Below are positions 1 to 10,852 of a DNA stretch of 64,000 nucleotides, piece after piece. The stretch is from Polynucleobacter sp. MWH-UH35A (GTDB taxonomy: Bacteria; Pseudomonadota; Gammaproteobacteria; Burkholderiales; Burkholderiaceae). Positions within the stretch are counted from its first letter, which is position 1. Each line of letters begins with the position of its first letter. The stretch lies in the NCBI RefSeq assembly GCF_018687075.1, contig NZ_CP061285.1, positions 744,001 to 808,000 of the forward strand. The letters run 5' to 3'. The notes under the pieces are model-generated. The model was given only the letters and a program-made list of their open reading frames with translations, made no database searches and had not been told where the DNA came from. A program made the position numbers and the translations under genes.

Positions 1-1
1 T

Positions 2-835
2 GTGCTCGATTTGACACACATTGGTGCCGATACCATCATGAAGCGTTTGCCTTCTGTTTATGAGATCGGTATTAACTTTGCTAACGTGGACGTTACTAAA
101 GAGCCTATCCCAGTTGTACCAACTATTCACTATCAGATGGGCGGCATTCCGACCAACATTAATGGCCAAGTAGTTGTTCCAGGCAATGGCAAACACAATG
201 AAGTTATCAATGGCTTGTATGCTATTGGTGAGTGCTCCTGCGTTTCTGTACACGGTGCTAACCGTTTGGGTACAAACTCATTGCTCGACCTTTTGGTATT
301 CGGTCGTGCTGCTGGTAACCACATTGTTGGCCTGGATCTCAAGAATCGCGAATTCAAGCCATTGCCTGCGAATGCTGGTGAGCAAACCTTAGAGCGTATT
401 GCGAAGTTGGATAACTCTACTTCTGGTGAATATGCGCAAGACGTAGCTAACGACATTCGTAAGTGCATGCAGAAATACGCTGGCGTGTTCCGCAATCAAG
501 AATTGATGGACGAAGGTGTTCGTCAAATGGCGAAGTTGACAGAACGTGCTAAGAACTTATGGGTAAAAGACAAATCCGAAATTTTCAATACAGCACGTAT
601 TGAAGCTTTGGAAGTGGCTAACTTGGTTGAGACTGCAAATGCAACGATGACTTCTGCGGCAGCTCGCAAAGAAAGTCGTGGTGCTCACTCGCATGATGAT
701 CACCCACATCGTGATGATGACAACTGGATGAAACATACTCTTTGGTATAGCGAAGGCAATCGTTTGGATTACAAACCTGTCCAATTGAAACCATTGACTG
801 TTGATTCAGTTCCTCCAAAAGAACGTACTTTCTAA
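2..835 (+). CDS. sdhA: Succinate dehydrogenase flavoprotein subunit, C-terminal part
   Basis: This is the 3' part of the FAD-bearing subunit of respiratory complex II, which oxidises succinate to fumarate. The reading frame is open at the window edge, so the N-terminal FAD-binding half lies outside. The visible 277 residues include the conserved HGANRLGTNSLLDLLVFGRAAG segment (split here as HGANRLGTN then SLLDLLVFG), where the Arg is a substrate-site residue of the family. The helical and C-terminal domains follow, with the usual ending PPKERTF and a His/Asp-rich stretch HSHDDHPHRDDD. sdhB follows after 16 bases and sdhE overlaps sdhB, so this is the end of an sdh operon. Identification is secure; only the start is unknown. 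Confidence 0.97.
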   Translation: MLDLTHIGADTIMKRLPSVYEIGINFANVDVTKEPIPVVPTIHYQMGGIPTNINGQVVVPGNGKHNEVINGLYAIGECSCVSVHGANRLGTNSLLDLLVFGRAAGNHIVGLDLKNREFKPLPANAGEQTLERIAKLDNSTSGEYAQDVANDIRKCMQKYAGVFRNQELMDEGVRQMAKLTERAKNLWVKDKSEIFNTARIEALEVANLVETANATMTSAAARKESRGAHSHDDHPHRDDDNWMKHTLWYSEGNRLDYKPVQLKPLTVDSVPPKERTF

Positions 836-851
836 GCAAGAGAGATAGAAG

Positions 852-1556
852 ATGAGTGATATCCGTATATTCGAAATTTACCGCTACGATCCAGATGTCG
901 ATGCAGCTCCACGTATGCAGCGCTATGAGTTGGAGCTCACTGGCGAGCGTATGTTGTTGGACGCCTTAATTTCTTTGAAGAAGCAAGACGAAACCATTTC
1001 TTATCGTCGCTCATGCCGTGAGGGTGTGTGTGGTTCAGATGCGATGAACATCAATGGTAAGAACGGTTTAGCCTGTTTGACCAATATGTTGACTTTGCCT
1101 AAGGTCATCACATTGCGTCCATTACCTGGTTTGCCGGTAGTGCGTGATTTGATCGTCGACATGACATTGTTCTTTAAGCAATATTTATCCATCAAGCCTT
1201 ATTTGGTAAACGACAATCCCGCTCCTGAAAAAGAGCGTCTGCAAAGTCCCGAAGAGCGCGAAGAACTGAATGGTTTGTATGAGTGCATCTTATGCGCCTC
1301 ATGCTCAACTTCATGCCCATCTTTCTGGTGGAATCCAGATAAGTTCGTTGGTCCAGCTGGCTTGTTGCAGGCATATCGCTTTATTGCTGATAGCCGTGAT
1401 GAAGATACAAATCAACGCTTGGACAACTTAGAGGATCCATACCGCTTATTCCGTTGTCACACAATCATGAACTGCGTGGATGTATGTCCTAAGCACTTGA
1501 ATCCAACGAAAGCAATCGGCAAGATCAAGGAGTTGATGGTTCGTAGGGCAGTATGA
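852..1556 (+). CDS. sdhB: Succinate dehydrogenase iron-sulfur subunit
   Basis: This electron-transfer subunit of complex II passes electrons from FAD to ubiquinone through three Fe-S clusters. The 234 residues show the plant-type [2Fe-2S] ligands C55, C60 and C75, with Asp at 63 as in E. coli SdhB. The ferredoxin-like region has C145, C148, C151, C155, C202, C208 and C212 for the [4Fe-4S] and [3Fe-4S] clusters. Length is standard. The ATG follows an AGAGATAGAAG purine stretch 16 bases after sdhA, and its stop overlaps the ATG of sdhE by four bases, indicating translational coupling. Confidence 0.98.
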   Translation: MSDIRIFEIYRYDPDVDAAPRMQRYELELTGERMLLDALISLKKQDETISYRRSCREGVCGSDAMNINGKNGLACLTNMLTLPKVITLRPLPGLPVVRDLIVDMTLFFKQYLSIKPYLVNDNPAPEKERLQSPEEREELNGLYECILCASCSTSCPSFWWNPDKFVGPAGLLQAYRFIADSRDEDTNQRLDNLEDPYRLFRCHTIMNCVDVCPKHLNPTKAIGKIKELMVRRAV

Positions 1557-1822
1557 CCCTAGGTAATGCGGAGTTATATCGTTTAAAGAGCGATGCTCGC
1601 AGGGGCTTGCTAGAGAACGATTTAATTCTGCAGCGTTTCTTTGAGCGTTATGGTGCTCAGTTAAGCGTAGAAGATGGAAAGGTATTAAGCCAGTTATTAG
1701 CTTTAGATGACAACGACCTAATGGATTTATTGATAGGTCGCAAAGATTCTCTAGCCAGTCTGGAGAAAGAGATGCAGGCAGACTCTTTCAAGATGGTCCT
1801 AAAAAGGCTGAGAGAGAAGTAA
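1553..1822 (+). CDS. sdhE: FAD assembly factor SdhE (succinate dehydrogenase assembly factor 2 family)
   Basis: This small cytoplasmic protein (89 residues) of the YgfY/SdhE/Sdh5 family promotes covalent attachment of FAD to SdhA. The diagnostic RGxxE motif is present as RGLLE at about residues 17-21, followed by the expected acidic helical segment with FERYG and DDNDLMDLL. It begins in an ATGA overlap with sdhB, so it is the last gene of the sdh operon. About 80 bases separate it from gltA. Both sequence and position support the call. Confidence 0.95.
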   Translation: MTLGNAELYRLKSDARRGLLENDLILQRFFERYGAQLSVEDGKVLSQLLALDDNDLMDLLIGRKDSLASLEKEMQADSFKMVLKRLREK

Positions 1823-1903
1823 TCATCTTTTTGGTGCAGTAGCAGCATGAGTGCATGAGTGAATAGTGTATTAATCATAATTTTGAATGACTAAGGATTA
1901 GAA

Positions 1904-3217
1904 ATGATTGAATCGGACATCAAGGCAAAACTCTCGTTTTCGGATGGAACACCAGATATTGATCTGCCAATTTACAAAGGGACAGTCGGCCCTGACGTAA
2001 TTGACATTCGTAAGCTTTATGGTCAGACCGGCAAGTTCACCTACGATTCAGGCTTTCTTTCTACTGCGTCATGTAATAGCAAAATTACCTATATCGATGG
2101 CGATAAAGGCGAGCTGCTCTATCGCGGCTACCCAATCGAAGATTTAGCAAACAATTGTGATTTCTTAGAAGTTTGTTACCTCTTGATCAATGGTGAGCTG
2201 CCAAATGCCACCCAGAAAAAGGATTTTGATGCAATGGTCATGCACCACACCATGGTTCATGAGCAAATGCAATTCTTCTTGCGTGGCTTCCGTCGCGATG
2301 CTCATCCAATGTCAGTATTGACTGGTTTGGTTGGTGCAATGGCAGCCTTCTACCATGATGAGATCAATTACAGCGATCCGCATGCTCGTGAAGTAGCGCA
2401 AATTCGTTTGATTGCAAAGATGCCTACTTTGGTAGCGATGGCCTATAAATATTCAGTAGGACAACCATTTATCTATCCAGATAATTCCTTGTCTTACACC
2501 GCTAACTTTATGCGCATGATGTTTGCTACGCCATGTGAAGAGTACAAAGTAAACCCAGTATTGGTTCGTGCTTTAGATCGCATCTTCACATTGCATGCAG
2601 ACCATGAGCAAAACGCATCTACTTCTACAGTGCGTTTGTGCGGCTCTTCTGGCACAAATCCTTTTGCTGCTATCTCTGCAGGTATTGCTTGTCTTTGGGG
2701 CCCAGCGCACGGTGGTGCAAATGAAGCCTGCTTGCAGATGCTCAATGAGATTCAAGCACAAGGTGGCGTAGAAAAGATTCATGAATTCATCGCTCAAGTT
2801 AAAGACAAGAACTCTAGTGTTCGCTTGATGGGCTTTGGACATCGCGTTTACAAGAACTTTGACCCACGCGCTAAATTGATGCGTGAAACTTGCTACGAAG
2901 TATTGAATGAACTAGGTCTTCAAGATGATCCATTGTTTAAGTTGGCAATGACGCTTGAGAAGATTGCTTTGGAAGACGACTATTTCGTCAGCCGTAAGCT
3001 TTATCCAAACGTAGACTTCTACTCTGGTATCGTGCAGCGTGCTTTAGGTATCCCGACAGAGATGTTTACCTGTATCTTTGCTTTAGCAAGAACTGTAGGC
3101 TGGATTGCTCAGTGGGAAGAAATGATTACTGATCCTGAGTACAAGATTGGACGTCCACGTCAGTTGTATGTTGGCGAAACAACACGCAAGGTTCCAAACA
3201 TCACAGTTCGTAAATAA
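1904..3217 (+). CDS. gltA: Citrate synthase (type II)
   Basis: The enzyme condenses oxaloacetate and acetyl-CoA to citrate, the entry step of the TCA cycle. At 437 residues it has the length of the hexameric, NADH-sensitive gram-negative type. Catalytic regions are visible: [10 protein letters not shown] with the first catalytic His, [14 protein letters not shown] with the second, and VDFYSG with the catalytic Asp. The N-terminal SFDSGF-like region appears as [12 protein letters not shown]. An AAGGA ribosome binding site precedes the ATG. The gene follows sdhE and precedes leuC by 17 bases. Confidence 0.98.
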   Translation: MIESDIKAKLSFSDGTPDIDLPIYKGTVGPDVIDIRKLYGQTGKFTYDSGFLSTASCNSKITYIDGDKGELLYRGYPIEDLANNCDFLEVCYLLINGELPNATQKKDFDAMVMHHTMVHEQMQFFLRGFRRDAHPMSVLTGLVGAMAAFYHDEINYSDPHAREVAQIRLIAKMPTLVAMAYKYSVGQPFIYPDNSLSYTANFMRMMFATPCEEYKVNPVLVRALDRIFTLHADHEQNASTSTVRLCGSSGTNPFAAISAGIACLWGPAHGGANEACLQMLNEIQAQGGVEKIHEFIAQVKDKNSSVRLMGFGHRVYKNFDPRAKLMRETCYEVLNELGLQDDPLFKLAMTLEKIALEDDYFVSRKLYPNVDFYSGIVQRALGIPTEMFTCIFALARTVGWIAQWEEMITDPEYKIGRPRQLYVGETTRKVPNITVRK

Positions 3218-3234
3218 GGTTTTTAAGGTCACTC

Positions 3235-4644
3235 ATGTCTCGTACGCTTTATGACAAATTGTGGGATGACCACGTTGTTTACTCTGAAGAGGATGGCACA
3301 GCCACGATTTATATTGATCGTCAGTTGCTTCATGAGGTAACCAGTCCTCAGGCATTTGAAGGTTTGAATTTGGCTGGTCGTCCTGTTTGGCGCATCTCCG
3401 CTAATTTAGCGGTCTCTGATCACAATGTGCCTACAACAGACCGATCTGAAGGTATTACTGATCCGATCTCCAAGCTACAAGTAGATACGCTGGATCAAAA
3501 CTGCGATGCTTTTGGTATTACGCAATACAAGATGAATGATGCCCGTCAAGGGATTGTGCATGTCATCGGACCAGAGCAGGGCGCTACTTTGCCTGGTATG
3601 ACAGTTGTATGCGGTGATTCTCATACGAGTACGCACGGTGCGTTTGGGGCTTTGGCATTTGGAATCGGCACATCCGAAGTTGAACATGTATTAGCTACCC
3701 AAACTTTGCTCATGAAAAAGAGCAAGAATATGCTGGTTAAGGTAGATGGTCGTTTACAGCCTGGTTCAACTGCGAAAGATATTGTGCTTGCTGTGATCGG
3801 CAAGATTGGGACTGCAGGCGGCACTGGTTACACCATTGAGTTTGCTGGCGAAGCGATTCGCAACCTTTCTATGGAAGGTCGCATGACACTTTGCAATATG
3901 GCCATTGAAGCAGGCGCTCGTGCCGGTTTAGTGGCTGTGGATGAAACCACGATTGAATACATTCAAGGTCGTCCATATGCGCCTAAGGGCCCTGCGATGT
4001 TGCAAGCATTGCAATACTGGAGAACTTTGCATTCAGATGCTGATGCTAAGTTTGATGCAGTAGTTGAATTGCGCGCAGAAGAAATTGCGCCACAGGTTAC
4101 TTGGGGAACTTCTCCAGAAATGGTGCTTGCGATTAGTGAGCGTGTTCCTGATCCAGAGAGAGAACGTGATCCAAATAAGCGGGCTGCGATGGAGAGAGCA
4201 TTGGAATATATGAATCTCAATCCAAATACCCCAATGAGCAGTATTGCAGTGGATAAGGTATTTATTGGTTCCTGTACAAATAGTCGCATTGAGGATATTC
4301 GTGCTGCAGCAAAAGTAGTCGATCGAATTGGCAAGAAGGTGGCATCTAACATTAAGTTGGCCTTGGTAGTTCCAGGCTCGGGTTTGGTAAAGGCGCAAGC
4401 AGAGCGAGAAGGTTTAGATCGCATATTCAAAGCCGCTGGCTTTGAATGGCGTGAGCCTGGATGCTCTATGTGTCTAGCAATGAATGCCGATCGCCTAGAG
4501 CCAGGAGAGCGCTGCGCTTCTACTTCTAACCGTAACTTTGAAGGTCGCCAAGGTAATGGCGGCCGCACACATTTGGTTAGTCCTGCAATGGCTGCTGCTG
4601 CTGCGATCGAAGGCCACTTCGTTGACGTACGCAAGATTTCATAA
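3235..4644 (+). CDS. leuC: 3-isopropylmalate dehydratase large subunit
   Basis: LeuC with LeuD isomerises 2-isopropylmalate to 3-isopropylmalate in leucine synthesis. The 469-residue protein is of standard length and carries the aconitase-type [4Fe-4S] ligands C347 (in IGSCTNSR), C410 and C413 (in GCSMC), plus the conserved [13 protein letters not shown] segment near residue 125. A large reading frame on the opposite strand inside this gene is a shadow. leuC heads a leucine block here: leuC, a small lipoprotein, leuD and leuB. Confidence 0.98.
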   Translation: MSRTLYDKLWDDHVVYSEEDGTATIYIDRQLLHEVTSPQAFEGLNLAGRPVWRISANLAVSDHNVPTTDRSEGITDPISKLQVDTLDQNCDAFGITQYKMNDARQGIVHVIGPEQGATLPGMTVVCGDSHTSTHGAFGALAFGIGTSEVEHVLATQTLLMKKSKNMLVKVDGRLQPGSTAKDIVLAVIGKIGTAGGTGYTIEFAGEAIRNLSMEGRMTLCNMAIEAGARAGLVAVDETTIEYIQGRPYAPKGPAMLQALQYWRTLHSDADAKFDAVVELRAEEIAPQVTWGTSPEMVLAISERVPDPERERDPNKRAAMERALEYMNLNPNTPMSSIAVDKVFIGSCTNSRIEDIRAAAKVVDRIGKKVASNIKLALVVPGSGLVKAQAEREGLDRIFKAAGFEWREPGCSMCLAMNADRLEPGERCASTSNRNFEGRQGNGGRTHLVSPAMAAAAAIEGHFVDVRKIS

Positions 4645-4656
4645 GGAAATAAATTA

Positions 4657-4863
4657 ATGAAATTTTCTTCACTCTCTTTAATTTCTAGGCTGGCAATTGT
4701 TGGTGTCGCTGGGATGATTATTTCTGCATGTAGCAGCACCATGGAAGGCATGGGTAAAGATTTGCAGAACATGGGAGCTTCCATGGGCGGATCAAGCAAT
4801 ACACAGCAAAATAATCAATCCCAAACCAAGGGTAAGGATGTTGTTGTTACCCCAGTGAAGTAA
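4657..4863 (+). CDS. Small entericidin-like lipoprotein between leuC and leuD
   Basis: This 68-residue protein has a lipoprotein signal: a positive and hydrophobic N-terminus followed by the lipobox ISAC at about residues 22-25, with Cys25 as the expected lipidation site. The mature part is short, rich in Gly, Ser, Met, Asn and Gln, and resembles entericidin-type peptides (STMEGMGKDLQNMG). It lies 12 bases after leuC with an AAGGAAAT ribosome binding site and is probably co-transcribed with the leucine genes, although nothing in it suggests a role in leucine synthesis. The function is not known. Membrane-anchored envelope lipoprotein is the safe description. Confidence 0.82.
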   Translation: MKFSSLSLISRLAIVGVAGMIISACSSTMEGMGKDLQNMGASMGGSSNTQQNNQSQTKGKDVVVTPVK

Positions 4864-4908
4864 ATCAACAGCGTTAATTGAGTCAAAGTAAAAGAGTTAA
4901 ATAGAATC

Positions 4909-5556
4909 ATGGAAAAATTTACGGTATACAAAGGTTTAGTTGCTCCGCTTAATCGCGAGAACGTGGATACCGATGCCATTATTCCGAAACAGTTTTTGAA
5001 ATCCATCAAGAAAACTGGCTTTGGCCAAAATTTATTTGATGAGTGGCGTTACTTAGATCATGGTGAGCCTGGTCAAGATTGCAGTACACGCCCGCTCAAT
5101 CCAGATTTTGTCCTCAATCAACCACGCTACAAAGGTGCCGGAATTCTCCTGGCTCGCAAGAATTTTGGATGTGGCAGCTCACGCGAGCATGCTCCATGGG
5201 CATTGGATCAATTCGGCTTTAGGGCTGTGATTGCCCCCAGTTTTGCAGACATTTTCTATAACAACTGCTTCAAAAACGGTGTATTACCTATCGTTTTGAC
5301 TGAAATGCAGGTGGATCACCTGTTTAACGAAACCCATGCATTTAATGGCTATCAGTTGACGATCGATCTCGAGGCCCAGCAGGTGATTACTTCTGATGGA
5401 ACTGCCTATAGCTTTGATGTAGCTCCTTTTAGGAAGTATTGCCTCATCAATGGCTTAGACGATATTGGCTTAACCCTGCGCCATGCAGATAAAATCAAGG
5501 CTTATGAAGCTGAGCGCATTCTCAGAATGCCTTGGCTTGCGACACAATTGCCGTAA
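4909..5556 (+). CDS. leuD: 3-isopropylmalate dehydratase small subunit
   Basis: LeuD is the swivel-domain partner of LeuC. The 215 residues start with the typical [24 protein letters not shown] region and contain the signature [15 protein letters not shown] near residue 84. Length fits the bacterial small subunit of about 200-215 residues. It lies 45 bases after the small lipoprotein gene and 23 bases before leuB. Confidence 0.98.
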   Translation: MEKFTVYKGLVAPLNRENVDTDAIIPKQFLKSIKKTGFGQNLFDEWRYLDHGEPGQDCSTRPLNPDFVLNQPRYKGAGILLARKNFGCGSSREHAPWALDQFGFRAVIAPSFADIFYNNCFKNGVLPIVLTEMQVDHLFNETHAFNGYQLTIDLEAQQVITSDGTAYSFDVAPFRKYCLINGLDDIGLTLRHADKIKAYEAERILRMPWLATQLP

Positions 5557-5579
5557 TTTCGTTGATTTAAAGGCCTTTC

Positions 5580-6650
5580 ATGAAAATTGCAGTTCTCCCG
5601 GGCGATGGTATCGGCCCGGAAATCGTTGCTCAAGCCGTTCGAGTGCTCCAAGCGCTTGGCCCAAAGTTTGATTTAGAAGAAGCTCCAGTAGGTGGTGCTG
5701 CCTATGACGTTGCTGGACATCCCTTACCACCAGCCACTTTAGAGCTCGCTAAAAAAGCAGATGCTATTTTGTTTGGTGCAGTCGGTGATTGGAAATACGA
5801 TACGTTGGCGCGTGAACTGCGCCCTGAGCAAGCGATTCTGGGTTTGCGTAAGCATCTTGAGTTGTTTGCTAATTTCAGGCCTGCAATTTGTTATCCAGAA
5901 CTGACTGCTGCATCCAGTCTGAAGCCAGAAATTATCGGTGGCTTAGATATTTTGATCGTGCGCGAGCTCAATGGCGATATCTACTTTGGTCAGCCGCGCG
6001 GCATTCGTACTTCAGAGTTGCCGCTATTCAAAGGTGCACGTGAAGGCTTTGACACTATGCACTACAGCGAGCCAGAAGTGGAGCGTATTGGTCGCGTAGC
6101 ATTTGAAGCAGCGCGTAAGCGTGGTAAAAAAGTATGTAGCGTAGATAAAGCAAACGTTTTGGAAACTTCGCAGCTATGGCGTGAAGTGATGATCCGGGTT
6201 TCAAAAGATTATCCAGATGTTGAGTTATCCCATATGTATGTCGATAACGCTGCAATGCAATTGGTTAAGGCGCCTAAAGCGTTTGACGTTGTAGTGACCG
6301 GCAATCTCTTTGGTGATATCTTGTCTGATGAGGCTGCGATGTTGACTGGCTCGATTGGTATGTTGCCATCTGCATCCTTGGATAAGAACAACAAGGGCTT
6401 GTACGAGCCTAGTCACGGTTCAGCTCCAGATATTGCTGGCAAGGGTATCGCCAATCCATTGGCAACGATTTTGTCTGCAGCAATGATGCTACGTTATTCC
6501 TTGGGTATGCCTGCAGAAGCAGATCGCATCGAAAAAGCGGTACAAAAAGTATTGGCGCAAGGATTACGTACGGCTGATATTCATACTGAAGGCACTAAGA
6601 AAGTATCTACCATTGAAATGGGTGATGCTGTAGTTGCAGCACTTGCATAG
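5580..6650 (+). CDS. leuB: 3-isopropylmalate dehydrogenase
   Basis: This enzyme performs the NAD-dependent oxidative decarboxylation of 3-isopropylmalate to 2-oxoisocaproate precursor in leucine synthesis. The 356 residues begin with the family motif [12 protein letters not shown] and include the substrate region [28 protein letters not shown] with the catalytic Lys, and [26 protein letters not shown] with the metal-binding Asp residues. The C-terminal NAD-site [15 protein letters not shown] is intact. The start ATG is the only sensible one. Confidence 0.98.
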   Translation: MKIAVLPGDGIGPEIVAQAVRVLQALGPKFDLEEAPVGGAAYDVAGHPLPPATLELAKKADAILFGAVGDWKYDTLARELRPEQAILGLRKHLELFANFRPAICYPELTAASSLKPEIIGGLDILIVRELNGDIYFGQPRGIRTSELPLFKGAREGFDTMHYSEPEVERIGRVAFEAARKRGKKVCSVDKANVLETSQLWREVMIRVSKDYPDVELSHMYVDNAAMQLVKAPKAFDVVVTGNLFGDILSDEAAMLTGSIGMLPSASLDKNNKGLYEPSHGSAPDIAGKGIANPLATILSAAMMLRYSLGMPAEADRIEKAVQKVLAQGLRTADIHTEGTKKVSTIEMGDAVVAALA

Positions 6651-6709
6651 TATTAAAAATAAACAAAATAAGAAACAACATAATCACATTTACTAGATAG
6701 TTAAACATC

Positions 6710-7867
6710 ATGGCAAATTCAAAAACACCTTTGGTTGGTTTAGTTGGCTGGCGCGGAATGGTTGGCAGTGTTCTTATGGAGCGCATGCTTGCTGAGAAAG
6801 ATTTCGATTTAATTGAGCCAGTATTTTTTAGTACCAGCCAAGCCGGTGGCGAAGTGCCGCTCCTCAATGGTCAAAAAGTCACTAAGGGCGAAAGCACTCT
6901 GCAAGACGCCAATGACATCAAAGCATTGTCTCGTTGCGACATCATTCTTACTTGCCAAGGTGGTGACTACACTAATGACATCTTCCCTAAGCTGCGTGCT
7001 GCAGGCTGGAATGGTCACTGGATTGATGCTGCTAGCGCATTGCGCATGAAAGATGACGCAGTATTGGTTTTAGACCCCGTTAATCGCCCGGTGATTGATA
7101 AAGCCTTGGCTGCTGGCGGCAAGAACTGGATCGGTGCTAATTGCACTGTGAGTTTGATGATGATGGCTATGGGTGGCTTGGTAAAGGCTGACATGGTTGA
7201 GTGGATCAGCGCGATGACTTACCAAGCTGCTTCTGGAGCGGGTGCACAGAATATGCGTGAGTTACTCCTGCAAATGGGTGCATTACGCGATAGCGTAGCT
7301 ACTGAACTAGCTGACCCATCTTCATGGATTTTGGATATTGATCGCAAAGTTACTGAGACATTGCGCTCTGCTGATTTTCCGAAAAAGAATTTCCGTAATA
7401 CTGCATTAGCGGGCAGCTTAATTCCTTGGATCGATGTGCCTGTTGAGAACGGTCAAACTAAGGAAGAGTGGAAGGGTGGCGCTGAGTTCAATAAGATCTT
7501 AGGACGTCCAGCATTCCGCACACCTGGTAGCATACCAATTGATGGTTTGTGTGTACGCGTGGGTGCGATGCGTTGCCACTCACAAGGTTTGACTGTAAAG
7601 CTCAAAAAAGATATTCCGCTCAAGGAGATCGAAGCAATTTTGGCTGCTGACAATCAGTGGGTCAAAGTCGTTCCAAATGATCGCGAAACAACTGAGCGTG
7701 ACTTATCTCCTGCAGCCATCAGCGGCACATTGACTGTGCCTATTGGTCGTTTGCACAAGATGGCAATGGGCCCAGAGTACTTGGGGGCATTTACGGTTGG
7801 CGACCAACTCCTATGGGGTGCTGCTGAGCCATTGCGTCGTATGCTGCGCATCTTGCTAGAGAAATAA
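6710..7867 (+). CDS. asd: Aspartate-semialdehyde dehydrogenase
   Basis: Asd reduces aspartyl phosphate to aspartate semialdehyde, the branch point to lysine/diaminopimelate, threonine and methionine. The 385-residue protein has the N-terminal NADP loop [13 protein letters not shown], the catalytic Cys145 in [10 protein letters not shown], the conserved [12 protein letters not shown] segment, and the His-bearing [10 protein letters not shown]. This is the gram-negative type. fimV and truA follow directly, a gene order widespread in Burkholderiales. Confidence 0.97.
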   Translation: MANSKTPLVGLVGWRGMVGSVLMERMLAEKDFDLIEPVFFSTSQAGGEVPLLNGQKVTKGESTLQDANDIKALSRCDIILTCQGGDYTNDIFPKLRAAGWNGHWIDAASALRMKDDAVLVLDPVNRPVIDKALAAGGKNWIGANCTVSLMMMAMGGLVKADMVEWISAMTYQAASGAGAQNMRELLLQMGALRDSVATELADPSSWILDIDRKVTETLRSADFPKKNFRNTALAGSLIPWIDVPVENGQTKEEWKGGAEFNKILGRPAFRTPGSIPIDGLCVRVGAMRCHSQGLTVKLKKDIPLKEIEAILAADNQWVKVVPNDRETTERDLSPAAISGTLTVPIGRLHKMAMGPEYLGAFTVGDQLLWGAAEPLRRMLRILLEK

Positions 7868-7877
7868 TTTCGCCCTT

Positions 7878-9275
7878 ATGTTTCGTATTGGCCAGTTGGG
7901 CTTAAAGCTACTTTGCATTGTTCTGCTTAGCTGGTCTTCATTTGCTAGCGCCATTTCTCTGGGTGCTCCACAGTTGCAATCTCGTCCCGGCGAGCCACTG
8001 CGGGTTGAGATTCCAATTCGGGTTGGTGCAGATGAGCAGGGTATCTTAACTAGTCTCAATGTGGCGATGCCGAATAAGGCCGCTTATGAGCGCCTAGGAA
8101 TTTCTCAAAAGATTCTTGAGCTCAACCCACAGGCAATGGTTTACCGCAATCGCCAAGAGCAACTGATGGTATTGGTGGAGACTGTGAATTCAGTTCCGAT
8201 GACGGATGATCCATTCCTGGATGTACTAGTAAACCTCAACTGGTCTAGCGGCAGCCTCACTAAAACATTTACATTGTTACTTGGCGACGTACAGAAGGTG
8301 ACAGTGAAGCCCGGTCAAACATTGTCAGAAATTGCAGCCATCATTGCGCCTCAACTTGATGGCGCCACATTAGATCAAACCATGATGGCTTTGTATAAAG
8401 CCAATCCAGATGCCTTTGCGAGTGGCAGCATCAATCGTTTGGCTGCTGGTGCCGAATTGGCTAAGCCAAGCCAGGCCTTGCTACGTTCAATTAGTCCTGC
8501 AGAAGCAAATCAGTTTGTGGCTGATGCCAATGAGCAGTGGCGCGCAGAGCATGCTGAAAAAGAGGCGGGTTCTGGTAGCGGAAAGTCGGGCAATGCCAAA
8601 GCAGTGGAAGTTGCTCCAAAAGATCGTCTGAAGATTGGTTCAAGCACCGATGGTAATGAGCAAGAGCGTCGCTATACCGAAGAGTTAGTCGCTCAGGAGA
8701 AGATGCTTGAGCAAACCAAAGCACGTGTTGCCGAGTTAGAAAAGAATATTGCTGATCTACAAAAGCTTCTGGATAAGTCCAAAGAGAAGAAGGCAGTAGA
8801 CAGTAACTTTGGTTTGGGTGGCTTTGGCCCAGCTATTTTGGCTATTGGGTTAATTGCGCTAACAGGCCTCCTCTTGTGGGGCTTAGCTCGTAATGCGCGT
8901 CGTTCAGAGACGCCAAGCTTTTCAGTGCAAACCCATCACACAGATAAAGAAGAGACGCATCAAGAAGAGAAGCCTGCAGCTGGAGTGCATTTTGAAATGC
9001 CAGCTCGCGCTAAGGCATTGTTCGAGGGAATTGATCTCGATTTATCGAAGCCCCCTAAAGAATCGCCTCCAGTGTTAAATGTGCCTGTTGCTAATCCTTT
9101 GGCGGATACTTTGCGTGTCAAGTTAAATCTCGCACGCGCCTACATTACGATTGAAGACTTTTCTGCTGCTAAAAAGTCGCTTGAAGAAGTTCTTCGTATG
9201 AGTAATTCGGTAGATCCAGCAATTACGATTGAGGCACAAGGATTGTTGGCGGAAATCGCGCATCGCAATACCTAA
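7878..9275 (+). CDS. fimV: FimV-like inner-membrane protein with LysM domain (short form)
   Basis: This is a single-pass inner-membrane protein related to FimV/HubP, which binds peptidoglycan and organises cell-pole structures such as type IV pili. Domains in order: a signal peptide (about 1-26), the FimV N-terminal beta domain starting ISLGAPQLQSRPGEPL, a LysM-type module near residues 138-185 (KVTVKPGQTLSEI), a charged coiled coil about 260-305, one membrane helix about 317-338, and a C-terminal TPR-like FimV repeat (LNLARAYITIEDFSAAKKSLEEVL). At 465 residues it is about half the length of Pseudomonas FimV and lacks its long acidic cytoplasmic region. No pilus genes are nearby, so a role in pili is not shown here. 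Confidence 0.82.
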   Translation: MFRIGQLGLKLLCIVLLSWSSFASAISLGAPQLQSRPGEPLRVEIPIRVGADEQGILTSLNVAMPNKAAYERLGISQKILELNPQAMVYRNRQEQLMVLVETVNSVPMTDDPFLDVLVNLNWSSGSLTKTFTLLLGDVQKVTVKPGQTLSEIAAIIAPQLDGATLDQTMMALYKANPDAFASGSINRLAAGAELAKPSQALLRSISPAEANQFVADANEQWRAEHAEKEAGSGSGKSGNAKAVEVAPKDRLKIGSSTDGNEQERRYTEELVAQEKMLEQTKARVAELEKNIADLQKLLDKSKEKKAVDSNFGLGGFGPAILAIGLIALTGLLLWGLARNARRSETPSFSVQTHHTDKEETHQEEKPAAGVHFEMPARAKALFEGIDLDLSKPPKESPPVLNVPVANPLADTLRVKLNLARAYITIEDFSAAKKSLEEVLRMSNSVDPAITIEAQGLLAEIAHRNT

Positions 9276-10118
9276 ATGATGCGCATAGCCCTAGGCCTTC
9301 AATACGATGGCAGTCCATATTCTGGCTGGCAAACGCAGGTCAGTCACAATACAGTACAAGACGAATTAGAAAAGGCGATTTCTACATTTGTTGGTGAGCA
9401 AGCCTGCACAACGCAACCCATACAAACCATCACCGCTGGCAGAACGGATGCCGGTGTTCATGCCCTAGGCCAGGTTGTGCATTTTGATACCAATGTCGAG
9501 CGGGAGGATTTTTCCTGGGTTAGAGGGGTGAACTCCTTTCTGCCGCCATCGATTGTGGTGAATTGGGCAAAGTCAGTGAGCGATGAGTTCAGTGCGCGTT
9601 TTTCTGCTTATGAGCGTGAATATATTTACGCATTACAGGCAGGTCCATGTCGCTCGCCGATGTCTCATTTACGTGCTGGGTACTTAATGCTGCCACCAAA
9701 TCAGTGGCTTGATGTAGATGCAATGAAAAAATCTGCAGAGTGTTTGATTGGCGAACATGACTTTAGTTCATTTCGATCATCTGAGTGTCAGAGCAAGACA
9801 CCGATTAAAACAATTTACTCTATAGAGATTATTTCAGACCAGCCATGGTTGTATTTTCGGATTCGTGGCAATGCCTTCTTGCATCACATGATCCGTAATC
9901 TTGTCGGTTGCTTTTTGCAAATTGGCCAGGGTAGGCAAAAAGCCGAATGGATGGCCGAAGTCTTAGCTGCCAAGAATAGGAAAATTGCTGCCCCTACCTT
10001 TATGGCAGATGGCTTGTATTTGGCAAAAATTACCTACCCAGAAGCATTTGCCATCCCGCAGCCATGGCTAGAAAACTCTTGGCTGCCAGCTCAGGTCATC
10101 GGTAAGAGAGAGAAATAG
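9276..10118 (+). CDS. truA: tRNA pseudouridine(38-40) synthase
   Basis: TruA makes pseudouridine at positions 38-40 of the tRNA anticodon arm. The 280-residue protein has the starting motif [15 protein letters not shown], the catalytic Asp in [13 protein letters not shown], and the conserved YIYAL and [11 protein letters not shown] regions. The stop codon of fimV is directly followed by ATGATG; either Met could initiate. It is translationally close to fimV and precedes trpF by 26 bases. Confidence 0.97.
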   Translation: MMRIALGLQYDGSPYSGWQTQVSHNTVQDELEKAISTFVGEQACTTQPIQTITAGRTDAGVHALGQVVHFDTNVEREDFSWVRGVNSFLPPSIVVNWAKSVSDEFSARFSAYEREYIYALQAGPCRSPMSHLRAGYLMLPPNQWLDVDAMKKSAECLIGEHDFSSFRSSECQSKTPIKTIYSIEIISDQPWLYFRIRGNAFLHHMIRNLVGCFLQIGQGRQKAEWMAEVLAAKNRKIAAPTFMADGLYLAKITYPEAFAIPQPWLENSWLPAQVIGKREK

Positions 10119-10144
10119 CTGGCTCTTGGCCTTATCATTCATTT

Positions 10145-10822
10145 ATGGGCTTACTGACATACTCACCAGGCCGAACTAGGGTCAAAATCTGCGGTTTAAA
10201 GACAGCAGCGGATGTGGATTCTGCCGTTTCTGCAGGGGTGGATGCAATTGGCTTTGTCTTTTACCCGCCAAGCGTACGCGCTGTAAGCCCCAATATCGCC
10301 GCCCAGCTCATTTCAAGACTCCCGGCAGGGGTGGATGCGGTTGGATTGGTTGTAAACGCCACCGATGAGCAATTTGCCGCTATTCGGGCTGCTGCCTCAA
10401 TCACCTTATGGCAGTTTCATGGGGATGAGACCCCAGAGCGCTGTGCCCAGCTTGCTGCAGGCGAGCCTTGGATGAAGGCTGCCCGCGTAGGTGCTGGCTT
10501 CGCTTTTGAGGATTTTTCCCTACAATACGGGGATGCAAACGCTTTTCTCCTAGATGCCCTCGTCGAGGGATATGGTGGTGGAGGCGTTCCTTTTGATTGG
10601 CAAGGAATTCCACAGACATGGGTAAGCGAAAACGCGCCTCGGGTCGTTTTGAGTGGTGGATTGAACACGCACAACGTGGGCGAGGCGATTGCACGCCTAC
10701 ATCCTTGCGCAGTTGACGTCAGTAGTGGCGTAGAAAGCAGCAGGGGTGTTAAGGATCCTGCGCTTATGACTGAGTTTGTCAAAGCAGTGCGCGCAGCAGA
10801 TGCCAAAGCATCATCCCAATAA
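10145..10822 (+). CDS. trpF: Phosphoribosylanthranilate isomerase
   Basis: TrpF performs the Amadori rearrangement of phosphoribosylanthranilate in tryptophan synthesis. The (beta/alpha)8 fold is recognisable from TRVKICGLKTAADVDSAVSAGVDAIGFVFYPPSVR at the N-terminus, which carries the catalytic Cys (KICG), from the Asp in the LDA motif near residue 137, and from LSGGLNTHNV at the C-terminal phosphate site. Length 225 is slightly above the typical 205-210 because of about nine extra N-terminal residues, so a slightly later start cannot be excluded. trpB and trpA follow, giving a trpFBA group separate from trpEGDC. Confidence 0.96.
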   Translation: MGLLTYSPGRTRVKICGLKTAADVDSAVSAGVDAIGFVFYPPSVRAVSPNIAAQLISRLPAGVDAVGLVVNATDEQFAAIRAAASITLWQFHGDETPERCAQLAAGEPWMKAARVGAGFAFEDFSLQYGDANAFLLDALVEGYGGGGVPFDWQGIPQTWVSENAPRVVLSGGLNTHNVGEAIARLHPCAVDVSSGVESSRGVKDPALMTEFVKAVRAADAKASSQ

Positions 10823-10852
10823 TATGCTGTAGATAAATCAAAAGAGGTAGCT

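Noticed and set aside
3963..4799. 278-codon open frame on the - strand across leuC
   Set aside because: It is antisense to an intact leuC with all Fe-S ligands; no ribosome binding site or family motif was seen.
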